Shown here piece after piece: positions 16,846-25,431 of a DNA stretch of 64,000 nt. The stretch lies in the NCBI RefSeq assembly GCF_036077095.1, contig NZ_CP107960.1:3286001-3350000 (forward strand). Reading direction: 5' to 3'. The first letter of the stretch is position 1, and every line of letters begins with the position of its first letter. This DNA comes from Streptomyces sp. NBC_00376. Lineage in GTDB: Bacteria > Actinomycetota > Actinomycetes > Streptomycetales > Streptomycetaceae. The notes under the pieces were generated by a model, which did not search any database, was not told the origin of the DNA, and was given only the letters and a program-made list of their open reading frames with translations. A program made the position numbers and the translations under genes.

Positions 16846-17730
16846 CTAGGACTGCGGTGGTGCGAGCGCTCCATGGCTGAGGACACCGGCTGGGTGCTTA
16901 CGGTTCTCCGCTGCGGGTAGCGGGGAGGAGCAGAACCCGCAGCGGTCACCGATGAGTTCCATTCCGCACCAGTGGCAGTTCTCCCGGCGCACCGAGGCCA
17001 CCAGTTGGTACAGGACGGAGATGTCTGGCAGATAGGCGGCGAATTCCACCAGCTTCCCGGTTCCCCACCATGCGGGGGAACCGGACGGAAGTGCGGCCTC
17101 GTGAATGGACTGGACCTTCCACGCGGGCGCGAGGGCCTCCTTCACCCACTCGGACTGGGACTGCCCCTTGGCGGTCATCAGATGAGTGGCGAATTCGGGG
17201 CCGGTCGGGAGTTCCGCCTTCGGACCGACCTTGACGAGCTGTGGTTCGGGTCCCGCGACCACGGCGAACTGCGAGCCGGGCACCCAGGACTTGGCATGGG
17301 TCCTGAGGTCGACCGGGACCCGGTCGAACTTGGTGACGGAGTGGAGCAGCGCGCCCGCGTGGATGTAGTGCGCCAGCAGCCGGGCGGCGGAGGCTACCAC
17401 TCCGGGGCTGAAGTCACAGATGGACAACTGGCGCAGCTGCCTCACGAGTACGGCCACACCGAGCGGCGGCAGGTCCGTCTTCACCAGGGCGATGCGATCG
17501 CTCTCCAGGACCGAGCGGACGGAGTAGAGCCGACGCTCGTGGGCGGGCGAGATGCCGGTCGGATAGACGGCGACGACGTACCCGTGCTGTTCGAGCAGCA
17601 CGTGCATGTCACCGATGGCCATCTCCAGAGCCTGGGCATCCGGAGCCTGCAACAGGGCGGCTGTCGGCGTCTGCTGATCGGTCGGAGGTAGTACCAAGTC
17701 AGCACTGGTCACTGCTATTGCGGTCGGCAC
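16846..17730 (-). CDS. Hypothetical protein with C-terminal zinc ribbon, first gene of Tad locus
   Basis: A 294-residue soluble protein of unknown function, without signal peptide or TM. The N-terminus (MPTAIAVTSADLVLP) leads into a mixed alpha/beta domain. Near the C-terminus is CHWCGMELIGDRCGFCSSPL, two CxxC knuckles 8 residues apart, a probable zinc ribbon. It is the first gene of the pilus transcript, 109 bp upstream of cpaB, and starts at ATG 17730. Because it precedes all Tad structural genes it could be a regulator or adaptor, but nothing in the sequence proves this. Confidence 0.7.
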   Translation of the reverse strand: MPTAIAVTSADLVLPPTDQQTPTAALLQAPDAQALEMAIGDMHVLLEQHGYVVAVYPTGISPAHERRLYSVRSVLESDRIALVKTDLPPLGVAVLVRQLRQLSICDFSPGVVASAARLLAHYIHAGALLHSVTKFDRVPVDLRTHAKSWVPGSQFAVVAGPEPQLVKVGPKAELPTGPEFATHLMTAKGQSQSEWVKEALAPAWKVQSIHEAALPSGSPAWWGTGKLVEFAAYLPDISVLYQLVASVRRENCHWCGMELIGDRCGFCSSPLPAAENRKHPAGVLSHGALAPPQS

Positions 17731-18417
17731 GCTGTTCCCCGTTTCGGCTCCGGCCGGACGCCGGTCATGACGTCGGCCGCAATCGCTCCTGCTCCGCGGT
17801 TCTGCCTCAGCACTTTATCCACGTCTTACCTGGCAGAGAACACTTTTCGGAGGCCAGTCCGACAACGTGTGCGAGGCGCCCGCGTAACGCCCCGGTGCTA
17901 AATCGGACCAAATCGAAAATCGTCAACTTCTGTACAACTGCGGAGGGTTACCGATACACCTTCCGGCTACCCCGACCCCGAATTCATCGCCGCACGTCAG
18001 CGCGGATGCGGAACCTGCCGCACCCGCCCCCGCGAAGACCGGACGGTCACTGTCCGAGCACTTGCGGCACTTCACCCGCACGGGGCGCGACACGGTCCGA
18101 CGAGGTCAACAAAACGTCAATTCACAGGGAAGCCGAGGCCGGTTCGGAGCCCAAGCGGAGGCGCTCGCGAGCCCCTGGCGGACCGGTTCGGCACCGGCCG
18201 GACGGACGGGGTCGCCGCAGGTCCCGTTGCCAGAGGTCTTGACAACTCGATTGGTCTGGACCAGCTTTGTCGGCCAGCGGTGGCCACCGTTCCTCAACTC
18301 CACATCCCCTTCTTCTGCCCGTCACCCGCCGGACGATCCGAGTACCGCCGGTCCACCCCGCCGGCTCCTCGCCGAGCACCCCGGCAGGCACCCCCGACTC
18401 CCCCACGGAGGCTGCAA
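17731..18417. other. Divergent intergenic region between Tad locus and chitinase
   Basis: About 690 bp with no convincing gene. The AT-richer part (about 17895-17960) lies at the right distance to hold a promoter for the Tad transcript; TTGACG on the minus strand (17926-17921) is a candidate -35 but no clear -10 is visible. A lone DnaA-box-like TTATCCAC occurs near 17814. The chitinase promoter elements are at 18233-18265. Confidence 0.5.
18233..18265 (+). promoter_or_regulatory. Chitinase promoter: -35 and repeated GGTCT-x-GAC elements
   Basis: TTGACA (18239-18244) is a consensus -35. Overlapping it are two related 12-mers, GAGGTCTTGACA (18233-18244) and TTGGTCTGGACC (18251-18262), 18 bp apart. 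The second extends to a dyad, TTGGTCTGGACCAGC, like a DasR-responsive element. Paired direct repeats over the promoter are known for Streptomyces chitinase genes controlled by chitin and glucose, and DasR represses many of them. No clear -10 was found. Confidence 0.6.
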
Positions 18418-20154
18418 GTGGAACCTTCCCCCGCCAACGGCCACAGAATCCGCAGACGTTACAGCCGTCCCCTCGTCGGCGCCGCCGCGGCCGTCCTCGC
18501 GGCCGGTGCGCTGACCGCCACGGGCCTCGCCGGAAACGCCCAGGCCGCCGATATCAACGTCGCCAAGAACGCCGGCTTCGAATCCGGGCTCGCCAACTGG
18601 ACCTGTTCCGGCGGCAGCGGCACCACCGTCTCCTCCCCCGTGCACGGTGGTGCCGCGGCCCTCAAGGCCACCCCGGCCGGCCAGGACAACGCGCGGTGCA
18701 CCCAGACCGTGGCCGTGAAGCCCGACTCGACGTACACGCTCAGCTCCTGGGTGCAGGGCGGGTACGCGTACCTCGGCGCGAGCGGCACCGGGACCACCGA
18801 CGTGTCGACCTGGTCCCCCGGCTCCGGCGACTGGACGCAGCTCACCACCAGCTTCAAGACCGGTCCCGGCACCACCTCGGTCCAGGTCTACACGCACGGC
18901 TGGTACGGGCAGGCCGCCTATCTGGTGGACGACGTGTCGGTCAACGGCCCCGACGGCGGGGGCGGCACCGACCCGGAGCCGACCATCCCGTCCGCCCCGG
19001 CCGGCCTGGCGGTCGGCACGGCCACCTCCTCCTCCGTGGCCCTGTCCTGGAACGCGGTCTCCGGCGCGACCGGCTACACCGTCTACCGGGACGGCGCGAA
19101 GGCCACCACGACCACCGGGAACTCGGCGACGGTCACGGGGCTGGCCGCCGACACCGCGTACCAGTTCGCGGTGACCGCCACCAACGCGGCCGGTGAGTCC
19201 GTCAAGTCCGCGACGGTCAGCGGCCGTACGGCCAAGGAGGGCGGCGGCAACCCCAACCCCGGCACCTCCGTGCCCAAGCACGCGGTGACCGGCTACTGGC
19301 AGAACTTCAACAACGGCGCGACCGTGCAGAAGCTCAGCGACGTGCCCGCGAACTACGACATCATCGCGGTCTCCTTCGCCGACGCCACGAGCACGCCGGG
19401 CGCCGTCACCTTCAACCTGGACACGGCGGGCCTGAACGGCTACACCGTCGACCAGTTCAAGGCCGATATCAAGGCGAAGCAGGCGGCCGGGAAGAACGTC
19501 ATCATCTCGGTCGGCGGCGAGAAGGGCTCCATCTCGGTCAACAGCGACGCCTCCGCGACCAACTTCGCGAACTCGGTCCACACCCTCATCCAGGAGTACG
19601 GCTTCAACGGCGTCGACATCGACCTGGAGAACGGCCTCAACTCCACGTACATGACGAAGGCGCTGCGCTCACTGTCTCAGAAGGCGGGCTCGGGCCTCGT
19701 CATCACGATGGCGCCGCAGACCATCGACATGCAGTCCACGTCCGGTGAGTACTTCAAGACGGCGCTCGGCATCAAGGACATCCTGACCGTCGTCAACACG
19801 CAGTACTACAACAGCGGTTCGATGCTGGGCTGCGACGGCAAGGTCTACTCGCAGGGTTCGGTGGACTTCCTCACCGCGCTCGCCTGCATCCAGCTGGAGG
19901 GCGGCCTCGACCCGTCCCAGGTCGGCCTCGGTGTGCCGGCCTCCACGAGGGGCGCGGGCAGCGGTTACGTGGCGCCCTCGGTCGTGAACGCGGCGCTGGA
20001 CTGCCTGGCCAAGGGCACCGGCTGCGGTTCCTTCAAGCCCTCGAAGACCTACCCGGGACTGCGCGGGGCGATGACCTGGTCGACCAACTGGGACGCCGCG
20101 TCGGGCAACGCCTGGTCGAACGCGGTGGGCCCGCACGTGCACGGCCTGCCGTAG
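18418..20154 (+). CDS. Secreted GH18 chitinase with CBM and FnIII domains
   Basis: A 578-residue secreted enzyme that hydrolyses beta-1,4-GlcNAc chains. The order is: signal peptide (about 1-43, ending GNAQAAD), a carbohydrate-binding module (about 44-180, NAGFESGLANWTCSGG), a Gly-rich linker, one FnIII domain (about 192-275, SAPAGLAVGTATSSSVALSW), a linker, and the GH18 barrel (about 285-575). The catalytic DxxDxDxE motif appears as GVDIDLE with Glu404 as acid; MAPQTIDMQ and the late MTWSTNWD strand also fit. GTG 18418 has GGAG 8 bp upstream; the longer frame lacks an RBS. Control through the DasR/direct-repeat promoter is expected. A hairpin terminator follows. Confidence 0.92.
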   Translation: MEPSPANGHRIRRRYSRPLVGAAAAVLAAGALTATGLAGNAQAADINVAKNAGFESGLANWTCSGGSGTTVSSPVHGGAAALKATPAGQDNARCTQTVAVKPDSTYTLSSWVQGGYAYLGASGTGTTDVSTWSPGSGDWTQLTTSFKTGPGTTSVQVYTHGWYGQAAYLVDDVSVNGPDGGGGTDPEPTIPSAPAGLAVGTATSSSVALSWNAVSGATGYTVYRDGAKATTTTGNSATVTGLAADTAYQFAVTATNAAGESVKSATVSGRTAKEGGGNPNPGTSVPKHAVTGYWQNFNNGATVQKLSDVPANYDIIAVSFADATSTPGAVTFNLDTAGLNGYTVDQFKADIKAKQAAGKNVIISVGGEKGSISVNSDASATNFANSVHTLIQEYGFNGVDIDLENGLNSTYMTKALRSLSQKAGSGLVITMAPQTIDMQSTSGEYFKTALGIKDILTVVNTQYYNSGSMLGCDGKVYSQGSVDFLTALACIQLEGGLDPSQVGLGVPASTRGAGSGYVAPSVVNAALDCLAKGTGCGSFKPSKTYPGLRGAMTWSTNWDAASGNAWSNAVGPHVHGLP

Positions 20155-20214
20155 CCGGCAGGTGACATCCACGCGTGCACGGCCTGCCACAACCACCGGC
20201 CGGCATCAGTGACC

Positions 20215-20246
20215 AGCAGCGCCGCCGCTCCCCCGGCGGCGCTGCT
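20215..20246 (+). terminator. Hairpin terminator after chitinase gene
   Basis: AGCAGCGCCGCCG (20215-20227) pairs perfectly with 20234-20246 across the 6-nt loop CTCCCC. There is no T-run, as usual in Streptomyces. Confidence 0.75.
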
Positions 20247-20406
20247 GCACGTTCCGGGGCCGGGGCCGTTCCCGGGGCCGTCCCAAGCCTGTCCCGGACC
20301 GGCAACAGAGTGCCGGGACTTTCCGCATTCCATGGCTGTTCGGACGCGTACATGGCACCGTTGTTGGGCTCGACGGGCTCGACGGTGATGCGACAGGGGG
20401 CGGGAC

Positions 20407-22647
20407 ATGGCCGGGGCGCGGGTGCAGGCACTGGGCGCGGACGATCCGGCGGCGCTCGGACCGTACCGGCTGATCGGACGGCTGGCGTCCGGCGGCATGG
20501 GGCGGATCTATCTGGCCCGCAGCGGTGAGCGCGGCGGCCGGGGGCTCGTCGCCGTGAAGACGCTGCTGGCCGAGGGGAACGTCAGCGAGACCGACCGGCG
20601 GCGGTTCGCCCGCGAGGTGTCGCTCGCGCAGCGGGTCGACAGCGCGTACACGGCGCGGGTACGGGACGCGGACCCGGAGGCCGAGCGGCCGTGGATGGCC
20701 ATCGACTACATCGCCGCGCCGCCGCTCTCCGAACTCGTCGGCAGCTGCGGCGTGCTGCCCGCGTCGGCGGTGCGGTGGATCGCCGCAGGGACCGCGGAGG
20801 CGCTCGTCACCCTGCACGGGGTGGGCATCGTCCACCGTGATGTGAAGCCGCAGAACGTGCTGCTGCCGCTGGAGGGCCCCCGGGTCATCGACTTCGGCAT
20901 CTCCCACGCCGCCGACCTCACCCGCACCAGCCTGACCCTGGGCACCATCGCCTTCACCTCCCCCGAACAAGCACGCGGCGAGGCATCCACAGCGGCCTCG
21001 GACGTGTACTCCCTCGGCGCGACCCTCTTCATGCTCGCCACCGGACGACCGCCCTACGCCGCCGACGGCGACACCCTCCGACTCCTCGCCCGCGTCCAAC
21101 GCGGCGAACTCGACCTCGACGGACTGCCCAAAGAACTCGTCCCCACCATCCGCCCCTGCCTCGCCACAGACCCCGCCCGACGCCCCACACCCGCCGAACT
21201 ACTCGCCCGCTTCCGCCGCGACCAGGCCGGAATGCCCGCCACACACAGCGGTACCCGCTGGCTGCCACCGCGGTGGACGGAACTGATCGGCGCGTACGCG
21301 ACCCAGGGCATCGAACTCGCCAACGGCCGCGGCGCGGCCCCGGCGGCGCCGAACGCCGACGGACGTACGGACGTGGTGCCGCCGCCCCGCCCGACGATGG
21401 TCTACACGGAGGAGCGCAGGGCCCGCGCCGCCCGCGACCGGGCCCGCCGCGACCGTACCCGGCAGGAGCTGGCGGCCCTCGCGGAACTGGCGGAGCGGCA
21501 GCGGGCGGAGCAGGCCGAGCGGGAGCAGGCGGAGCGCGAACAGGCCGAGCGCGCCGAGCAGGAGCGGGCGGAGCGCGAACGCGCGGGAGCCGCCCGGCAG
21601 GAGGCGCGGCGCGTCGAGCGCGAACGCGCGGAGGCCGCCCGTGCCGAGCAGCGGCGGGCCGCGCAGGAGCGGGCCAGGCGGGAAGCGGCGGCGCAGGACC
21701 GTGCCAGGCGGGAGCGGGCCGAGAGGGAGCGCGCGGAGGAGGCCGCCCGTGCCCAGCAGGCGATCCGTGCCGCGCGTGCGCGGGCGGCCGCGTCCGCCAA
21801 CGCCTCGCCCGCCGGGGGCACGACGCGCCCGCCGGGCGCCGCCTCGGGCAGCTCATCGAACTGGGGCTGGCTGATCGCCATCGCCGTCGTCGTCGCCCTG
21901 GTGTTCTGGCAGCCCTGGGAAACCTCGGGGAAGGCGAGCGGCAGCGGCGGGTCCTCCGCCGGCACCACCGCTTCCGGTGCCGTCACGTCCGGCAACGGTC
22001 TCGACACCCACTCCGACGACGAGACCACCGGCACCGACGACAACGACAGCAGCGACGACTCCGGGGGTACCTCGGACGATTCGGGCAGCACCGACGACGA
22101 CCCGTCACCGACCCCGACACCCACACCGACCCCCACGCCCACCCCCACACCCGACGCCACCGACCTGGCGTTCCGCGCCGTGCGCGCCGGTGACTGTCTC
22201 AACGTGTACAGCGACGGGCACGGCAAGATGAGCGCCACGACCCCGGTCCGGGTCAACTGCCGGGCCTGGAACGCCTATATGCATGTCAACCGCGTCACCT
22301 CGCAGTCCGGGGAGTCCAGCTCCTGCGACACGGGGCAGGGCTTCACCTGGTGGCACAAGTCCGGTGAGGACGGGATCGAGCGCACGCTCTGCCTCGACCG
22401 GGTGTACCAGGTGGGCCAGTGCTTCCCCGCGCAGGTCCAGAGTTCCGTCAGCGCCGATCTGACGGTGGTGCTGTCCTGCAACTCGTCGACCGTCCCCCAG
22501 GCAGGCCAGTCGATCCTGCGAATAACCGGGTACTACCGGGCGCCCTCGGCCGGCACCAAGTGGACCTGCCCGGCCGGGAGCGGGCAGCGGTTCTGGTACT
22601 GGCAGGTGAACAACGGCCGGAGCATCATCTGCGCCTCGGCGGCCTGA
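20407..22647 (+). CDS. Receptor-type Ser/Thr protein kinase with extracellular Cys-rich domain
   Basis: A 746-residue transmembrane kinase. The kinase domain (about residues 15-280) has ASGGMGRIYLA, VAVKTLL, HRDVKPQNVLL and VIDFGISH. A long Ala/Arg/Glu/Gln-rich coiled-coil-like segment (about 340-470) links to one TM (about 488-505, WGWLIAIAVVVALVFW). Outside the cell are a Ser/Asp/Thr-rich stalk, a PT-repeat linker and a domain of about 160 residues with six or more cysteines (GDCLNVYSDG, CFPAQV, ITGYYRAP). Codon use changes to C/A-ending within the kinase domain (about 20935-21245). The start is ATG 20407. The adjacent downstream gene repeats the TM and extracellular parts. The ligand is unknown. 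Confidence 0.9.
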   Translation: MAGARVQALGADDPAALGPYRLIGRLASGGMGRIYLARSGERGGRGLVAVKTLLAEGNVSETDRRRFAREVSLAQRVDSAYTARVRDADPEAERPWMAIDYIAAPPLSELVGSCGVLPASAVRWIAAGTAEALVTLHGVGIVHRDVKPQNVLLPLEGPRVIDFGISHAADLTRTSLTLGTIAFTSPEQARGEASTAASDVYSLGATLFMLATGRPPYAADGDTLRLLARVQRGELDLDGLPKELVPTIRPCLATDPARRPTPAELLARFRRDQAGMPATHSGTRWLPPRWTELIGAYATQGIELANGRGAAPAAPNADGRTDVVPPPRPTMVYTEERRARAARDRARRDRTRQELAALAELAERQRAEQAEREQAEREQAERAEQERAERERAGAARQEARRVERERAEAARAEQRRAAQERARREAAAQDRARRERAERERAEEAARAQQAIRAARARAAASANASPAGGTTRPPGAASGSSSNWGWLIAIAVVVALVFWQPWETSGKASGSGGSSAGTTASGAVTSGNGLDTHSDDETTGTDDNDSSDDSGGTSDDSGSTDDDPSPTPTPTPTPTPTPTPDATDLAFRAVRAGDCLNVYSDGHGKMSATTPVRVNCRAWNAYMHVNRVTSQSGESSSCDTGQGFTWWHKSGEDGIERTLCLDRVYQVGQCFPAQVQSSVSADLTVVLSCNSSTVPQAGQSILRITGYYRAPSAGTKWTCPAGSGQRFWYWQVNNGRSIICASAA

Positions 22648-23333
22648 CCGGGCACGGCACAACACCGCCGAAGAAGTCGTCCCCCTCCGCGGGTTGGCTG
22701 CTCGTACTGTTCATCGTCCTGGTGCTCCTGATCTACCGGCCCTGGGAGACGTCCGGCACGGAGAGCACCAGCGGCAGCACCTACGGCACCAACGCGGCGC
22801 GGACCCCGACGCCCACGCCCACCCCCACCCCGACCGCCGATGCCGTCGACCGGGCCTTCCAGTACGTGACCAGCGGCCAGTGCCTCAACGTCTACGACGA
22901 CGGGTACGGGAACTGGAGCTCCGCGGTGCCGCAGCGGGTCGCCTGTGACTCCGCCAACGCGTACGTCCATGTCACCCGCGCCTACTCGACCGGCGGCACC
23001 CCCGACCCCTGCCCTTCGGAGAACGGCAGTGGCACCTGGTACCACGCCGCGAAGGACGACATGAACACGACGCTGTGTCTGACCCGTCAGTTCCGCAAGG
23101 GCCAGTGCTTCCCCGCCGACCTGGACGGCAACGGCAACGCCCGTCTGCTCGTGGTCTGGAGCTGCAACGCCGACAAGGTGCCCGTCGCGGGCCAGTCGAT
23201 CGCACAGATCACCGGCTACTACCGGGCACCCAAGTCGTACAGCGGCCAGATCTGTCCGGCGAACAGCGGGCAGCGTTACTGGTACTGGAAGGTGGACAAG
23301 GGCAAGAACATCATCTGCGTCAGCCAGGCCTGA
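22560..23333 (+). CDS. Kinase-less paralogue of the upstream receptor kinase sensor half
   Basis: This membrane protein is a tandem partial duplicate of the preceding gene. It has a TM (about 22695-22740, GWLLVLFIVLVLLIYRPWETSG), a PT-repeat linker and the same extracellular Cys-rich domain (GQCLNVYDDG, CFPADL, ITGYYRAP, YWYWKVDKGKNIIC). The kinase domain and coiled coil are absent. The start is uncertain: GTG 22560 is the nearest standard in-frame start and overlaps the kinase gene by 88 bp without an RBS; a CTG at 22644 overlapping the kinase stop (CTGA) would give about 14 residues before the TM. It could be a decoy or co-receptor, or a decaying duplicate. The intact frame and family-like substitutions favour a functional gene. 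Confidence 0.7.
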   Translation: MDLPGRERAAVLVLAGEQRPEHHLRLGGLTGHGTTPPKKSSPSAGWLLVLFIVLVLLIYRPWETSGTESTSGSTYGTNAARTPTPTPTPTPTADAVDRAFQYVTSGQCLNVYDDGYGNWSSAVPQRVACDSANAYVHVTRAYSTGGTPDPCPSENGSGTWYHAAKDDMNTTLCLTRQFRKGQCFPADLDGNGNARLLVVWSCNADKVPVAGQSIAQITGYYRAPKSYSGQICPANSGQRYWYWKVDKGKNIICVSQA

Positions 23334-23358
23334 GCCGGTCCGAGCCGAATGGAAGAGC

Positions 23359-24834
23359 CTAGATCACCAGGCTCAGCAGTGCCGCCACCGCGAATCCCGC
23401 GACCGACAGGACGGTCTCCAGGACCGTCCAGGACTTCAGGGTGTCGCGTTCGGAGATGCCGAAGTACTTCGACACCATCCAGAAGCCGCCGTCGTTCACG
23501 TGCGAGGCGAAGATCGAGCCGGCCGAGATCGCCATGATGATCAGGGCCAGGTGGGCCTGCGAGAGGTCCTGGCCCTCGACCAGGGGGACGACGATGCCGG
23601 CGGTGGTGACGATGGCGACGGTCGCCGAGCCCTGGGCGACGCGCAGGACCACGGAGATCAGCCAGGCGAGCAGGATGACCGGCAGGCCGACGTCGTTGAA
23701 GGTCTTGGCGATTGCGTCCGCGATGCCGCTGGCCTTGAGGACGGCGCCGAACACACCTCCCGCGCCGACCACCAGCAGGATGTTGCCGACCGGCTTCAGC
23801 GATGAGGTGGACACCGATTCCAGGGACTTGCGGGACCAGCCGCGACGGATGCCCAGCAGGTAGTACGCCAGCACCAGCGCGATAGTCAGGGCGACGAAGG
23901 GGTTGCCGAAGAACTCGATGACCGAGCGCGCGGTGGAGGCGCCCAGCGCGATGGAGGAGAACGTCGCGGCGAGGATCAGCACCAGCGGGGTGCCGATGAT
24001 CGTGAGTACGGTGGAGAGCGCGACCGGCTCCTCGCGCGGGGTGACCCCGGCGGCCCGCTGCTCGGCGACGACCGCCGCCTTGGCCTCCTCGGCGGCCTCG
24101 ACCATGTCCTGCGGGACCGCGACGAAGATCCGCTTCCCGATCCAGGCGGCGTAGCCCCAGGCGGCGAGGACGGACGGGACGCCGACGACGGCGCCCATCA
24201 GGATGACCCAGCCGAGGGAGACGTGGAAGAGTCCGGCGGCGGCGACCGGGCCGGGGTGCGGCGGCAGGAAGGCGTGGGTCATCGAGAGGCCCGCCAGCAG
24301 CGGCATGGCATAGAGCAGGATCGACTTGCCGGAGCGCTTGGCGGTGGCGTACACGATCGGCGCGAGGACGAAGATGCCGACGTCGAAGAAGATCGGGATG
24401 CCGAAGACGAGGCCGGTGAGGCCCATGGCGAGCGGGGCGCGCTTCTCGCCGAAGAAGTTCAGCAGACGGGTGCTCAACACCTCGGCACCGCCGGAGACTT
24501 CGAGGATCGAGCCGAGCATCGTACCGAGGCCGATGATGATCGCCACATGACCGAGGATGCCGCCCATGCCGGATTCGATGACGGAGACGGCGGCGGACCT
24601 CTGGACCGTACCGAAGAGCTCGGTGACGGAGAGTCCGGCGCCCAGGCCGACGGCTATGGACACGGCGAGCAACGCGACGAACGGCTGCAGCCTGACCTTG
24701 ATGATCAGGAAGAGGAGGAGCGCGATCCCGAGGACGGCGACGGTCAGCAGACCGGCGGTGCCGTCGATGAGCGGGAGGATTCCGCCGGTGTGGGGCGGTG
24801 TCTCGGCCGGTGGTGGGGTTGCGGCGAGCAGCAT
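23359..24834 (-). CDS. GntP family permease (gluconate or D-serine type)
   Basis: A 491-residue proton symporter of the GntP family, with about 12-14 TM helices. Signature segments are the VSGGAEVLSTRLLNFFG and FGIPIFFDVGIFVLAPI helices, LSMTHAFLPPHPGPVAAA, and SHVNDGGFWMVSKYFG near the C-terminus. GntP proteins carry gluconate, but the D-serine carrier DsdX belongs to the same family. The neighbours encode D-amino-acid enzymes and RidA, so a D-serine/D-threonine carrier is at least as likely as a gluconate one. The presence of a KDG-type sugar kinase keeps sugar acids possible. Confidence 0.85.
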   Translation of the reverse strand: MLLAATPPPAETPPHTGGILPLIDGTAGLLTVAVLGIALLLFLIIKVRLQPFVALLAVSIAVGLGAGLSVTELFGTVQRSAAVSVIESGMGGILGHVAIIIGLGTMLGSILEVSGGAEVLSTRLLNFFGEKRAPLAMGLTGLVFGIPIFFDVGIFVLAPIVYATAKRSGKSILLYAMPLLAGLSMTHAFLPPHPGPVAAAGLFHVSLGWVILMGAVVGVPSVLAAWGYAAWIGKRIFVAVPQDMVEAAEEAKAAVVAEQRAAGVTPREEPVALSTVLTIIGTPLVLILAATFSSIALGASTARSVIEFFGNPFVALTIALVLAYYLLGIRRGWSRKSLESVSTSSLKPVGNILLVVGAGGVFGAVLKASGIADAIAKTFNDVGLPVILLAWLISVVLRVAQGSATVAIVTTAGIVVPLVEGQDLSQAHLALIIMAISAGSIFASHVNDGGFWMVSKYFGISERDTLKSWTVLETVLSVAGFAVAALLSLVI

Positions 24835-24948
24835 GCGTGACTCCGTTGGGGGCGACGGATTTTGGGTGTGGGGGAGCGCGGCACGGCGCCCCCATGGGGT
24901 GGGGCGCCGTGCCGTGCGTGGCAGAGCGGTGGTGCGGTTGCGGCAAGT

Positions 24949-25020
24949 GGATCAGCTGGTTCGGCCGGTTCGGTGGGCTCAGGTGGTTCAGCTGGTTCAG
25001 ACGGCTCAGCCTGCTCAGCC
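24949..25020. repeat. Eight imperfect 9-bp tandem repeats
   Basis: Units read GGATCAGCT, GGTTCGGCC, GGTTCGGTG, GGCTCAGGT, GGTTCAGCT, GGTTCAGAC, GGCTCAGCC, TGCTCAGCC. The array begins in the gap between the permease and ridA and ends on the ridA stop codon (25015-25017), so ridA's 3' end and untranslated tail are made of repeat. Confidence 0.85.
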
Positions 25021-25425
25021 GAGGACCGCGAGCGCGTCGATCTCGATCAGGAGGCCCTTGGGGAGGCCGACGTAGACGGTCGTGCGGGCGGCGGGGGCGG
25101 CCTTGAGGTTCTGCTCGCCGAAGTAGGCGTTGTAGATCTCGTTCATCTCGGCGAAGTGGTCCACGTCCGTGAGGTAGACGCGCATCATCATCACGTCGTC
25201 CCAGCTCGCGCCGCCCTCCTCCAGGATCGCCTTGACGTTGGCGAAGGTCTGGAGGGTCTGCTCGCGCAGCGTCGGACCGGCGGGGGTCGGGGCCTGGCCC
25301 TCGACTGCGGGCAGGAAGCCGACCTGGCCGGCGACCTGGAGGATGTTCCCCTTCTTCACCCCGTGCGAGAACTTCGCGGGGGGCGTGGTGTGGGTGCTCG
25401 GGGTGAGGGCGATCTTCTCGGTCAT
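25015..25425 (-). CDS. RidA family reactive intermediate deaminase
   Basis: A 136-residue YjgF/YER057c/UK114 protein, a trimer that hydrolyses reactive enamines and imines such as 2-aminoacrylate to the 2-oxo acids. Visible are NILQVAGQVGFLP, QTLQTFANVKAILEEGGASW, VMMMRVYLTDVDHFAEMN, RTTVYVGLPKGLLIEIDALA; the key Arg (AARTTVY) that binds the substrate carboxylate and the late Glu (IEIDA) are present. It lies 6 bp after iclR in one transcript. Because PLP-dependent D-serine or D-threonine dehydratases release aminoacrylate or aminocrotonate, its presence here makes metabolic sense. Confidence 0.9.
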   Translation of the reverse strand: MTEKIALTPSTHTTPPAKFSHGVKKGNILQVAGQVGFLPAVEGQAPTPAGPTLREQTLQTFANVKAILEEGGASWDDVMMMRVYLTDVDHFAEMNEIYNAYFGEQNLKAAPAARTTVYVGLPKGLLIEIDALAVLG

Positions 25426-25431
25426 GGCTGT

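Noticed and set aside
17812..17824. DnaA-box-like TTATCCAC
   Set aside because: Single site with no cluster and no replication genes nearby.
22098..22160. CCCAC/ACCC-rich tract in the receptor kinase gene
   Set aside because: Encodes the PT-repeat linker; no separate DNA function is needed to explain it.
21273..22193. Plus-strand alternative frame within the receptor kinase gene
   Set aside because: Frame-shifted shadow of the Arg/Ala/Glu-rich coiled coil.
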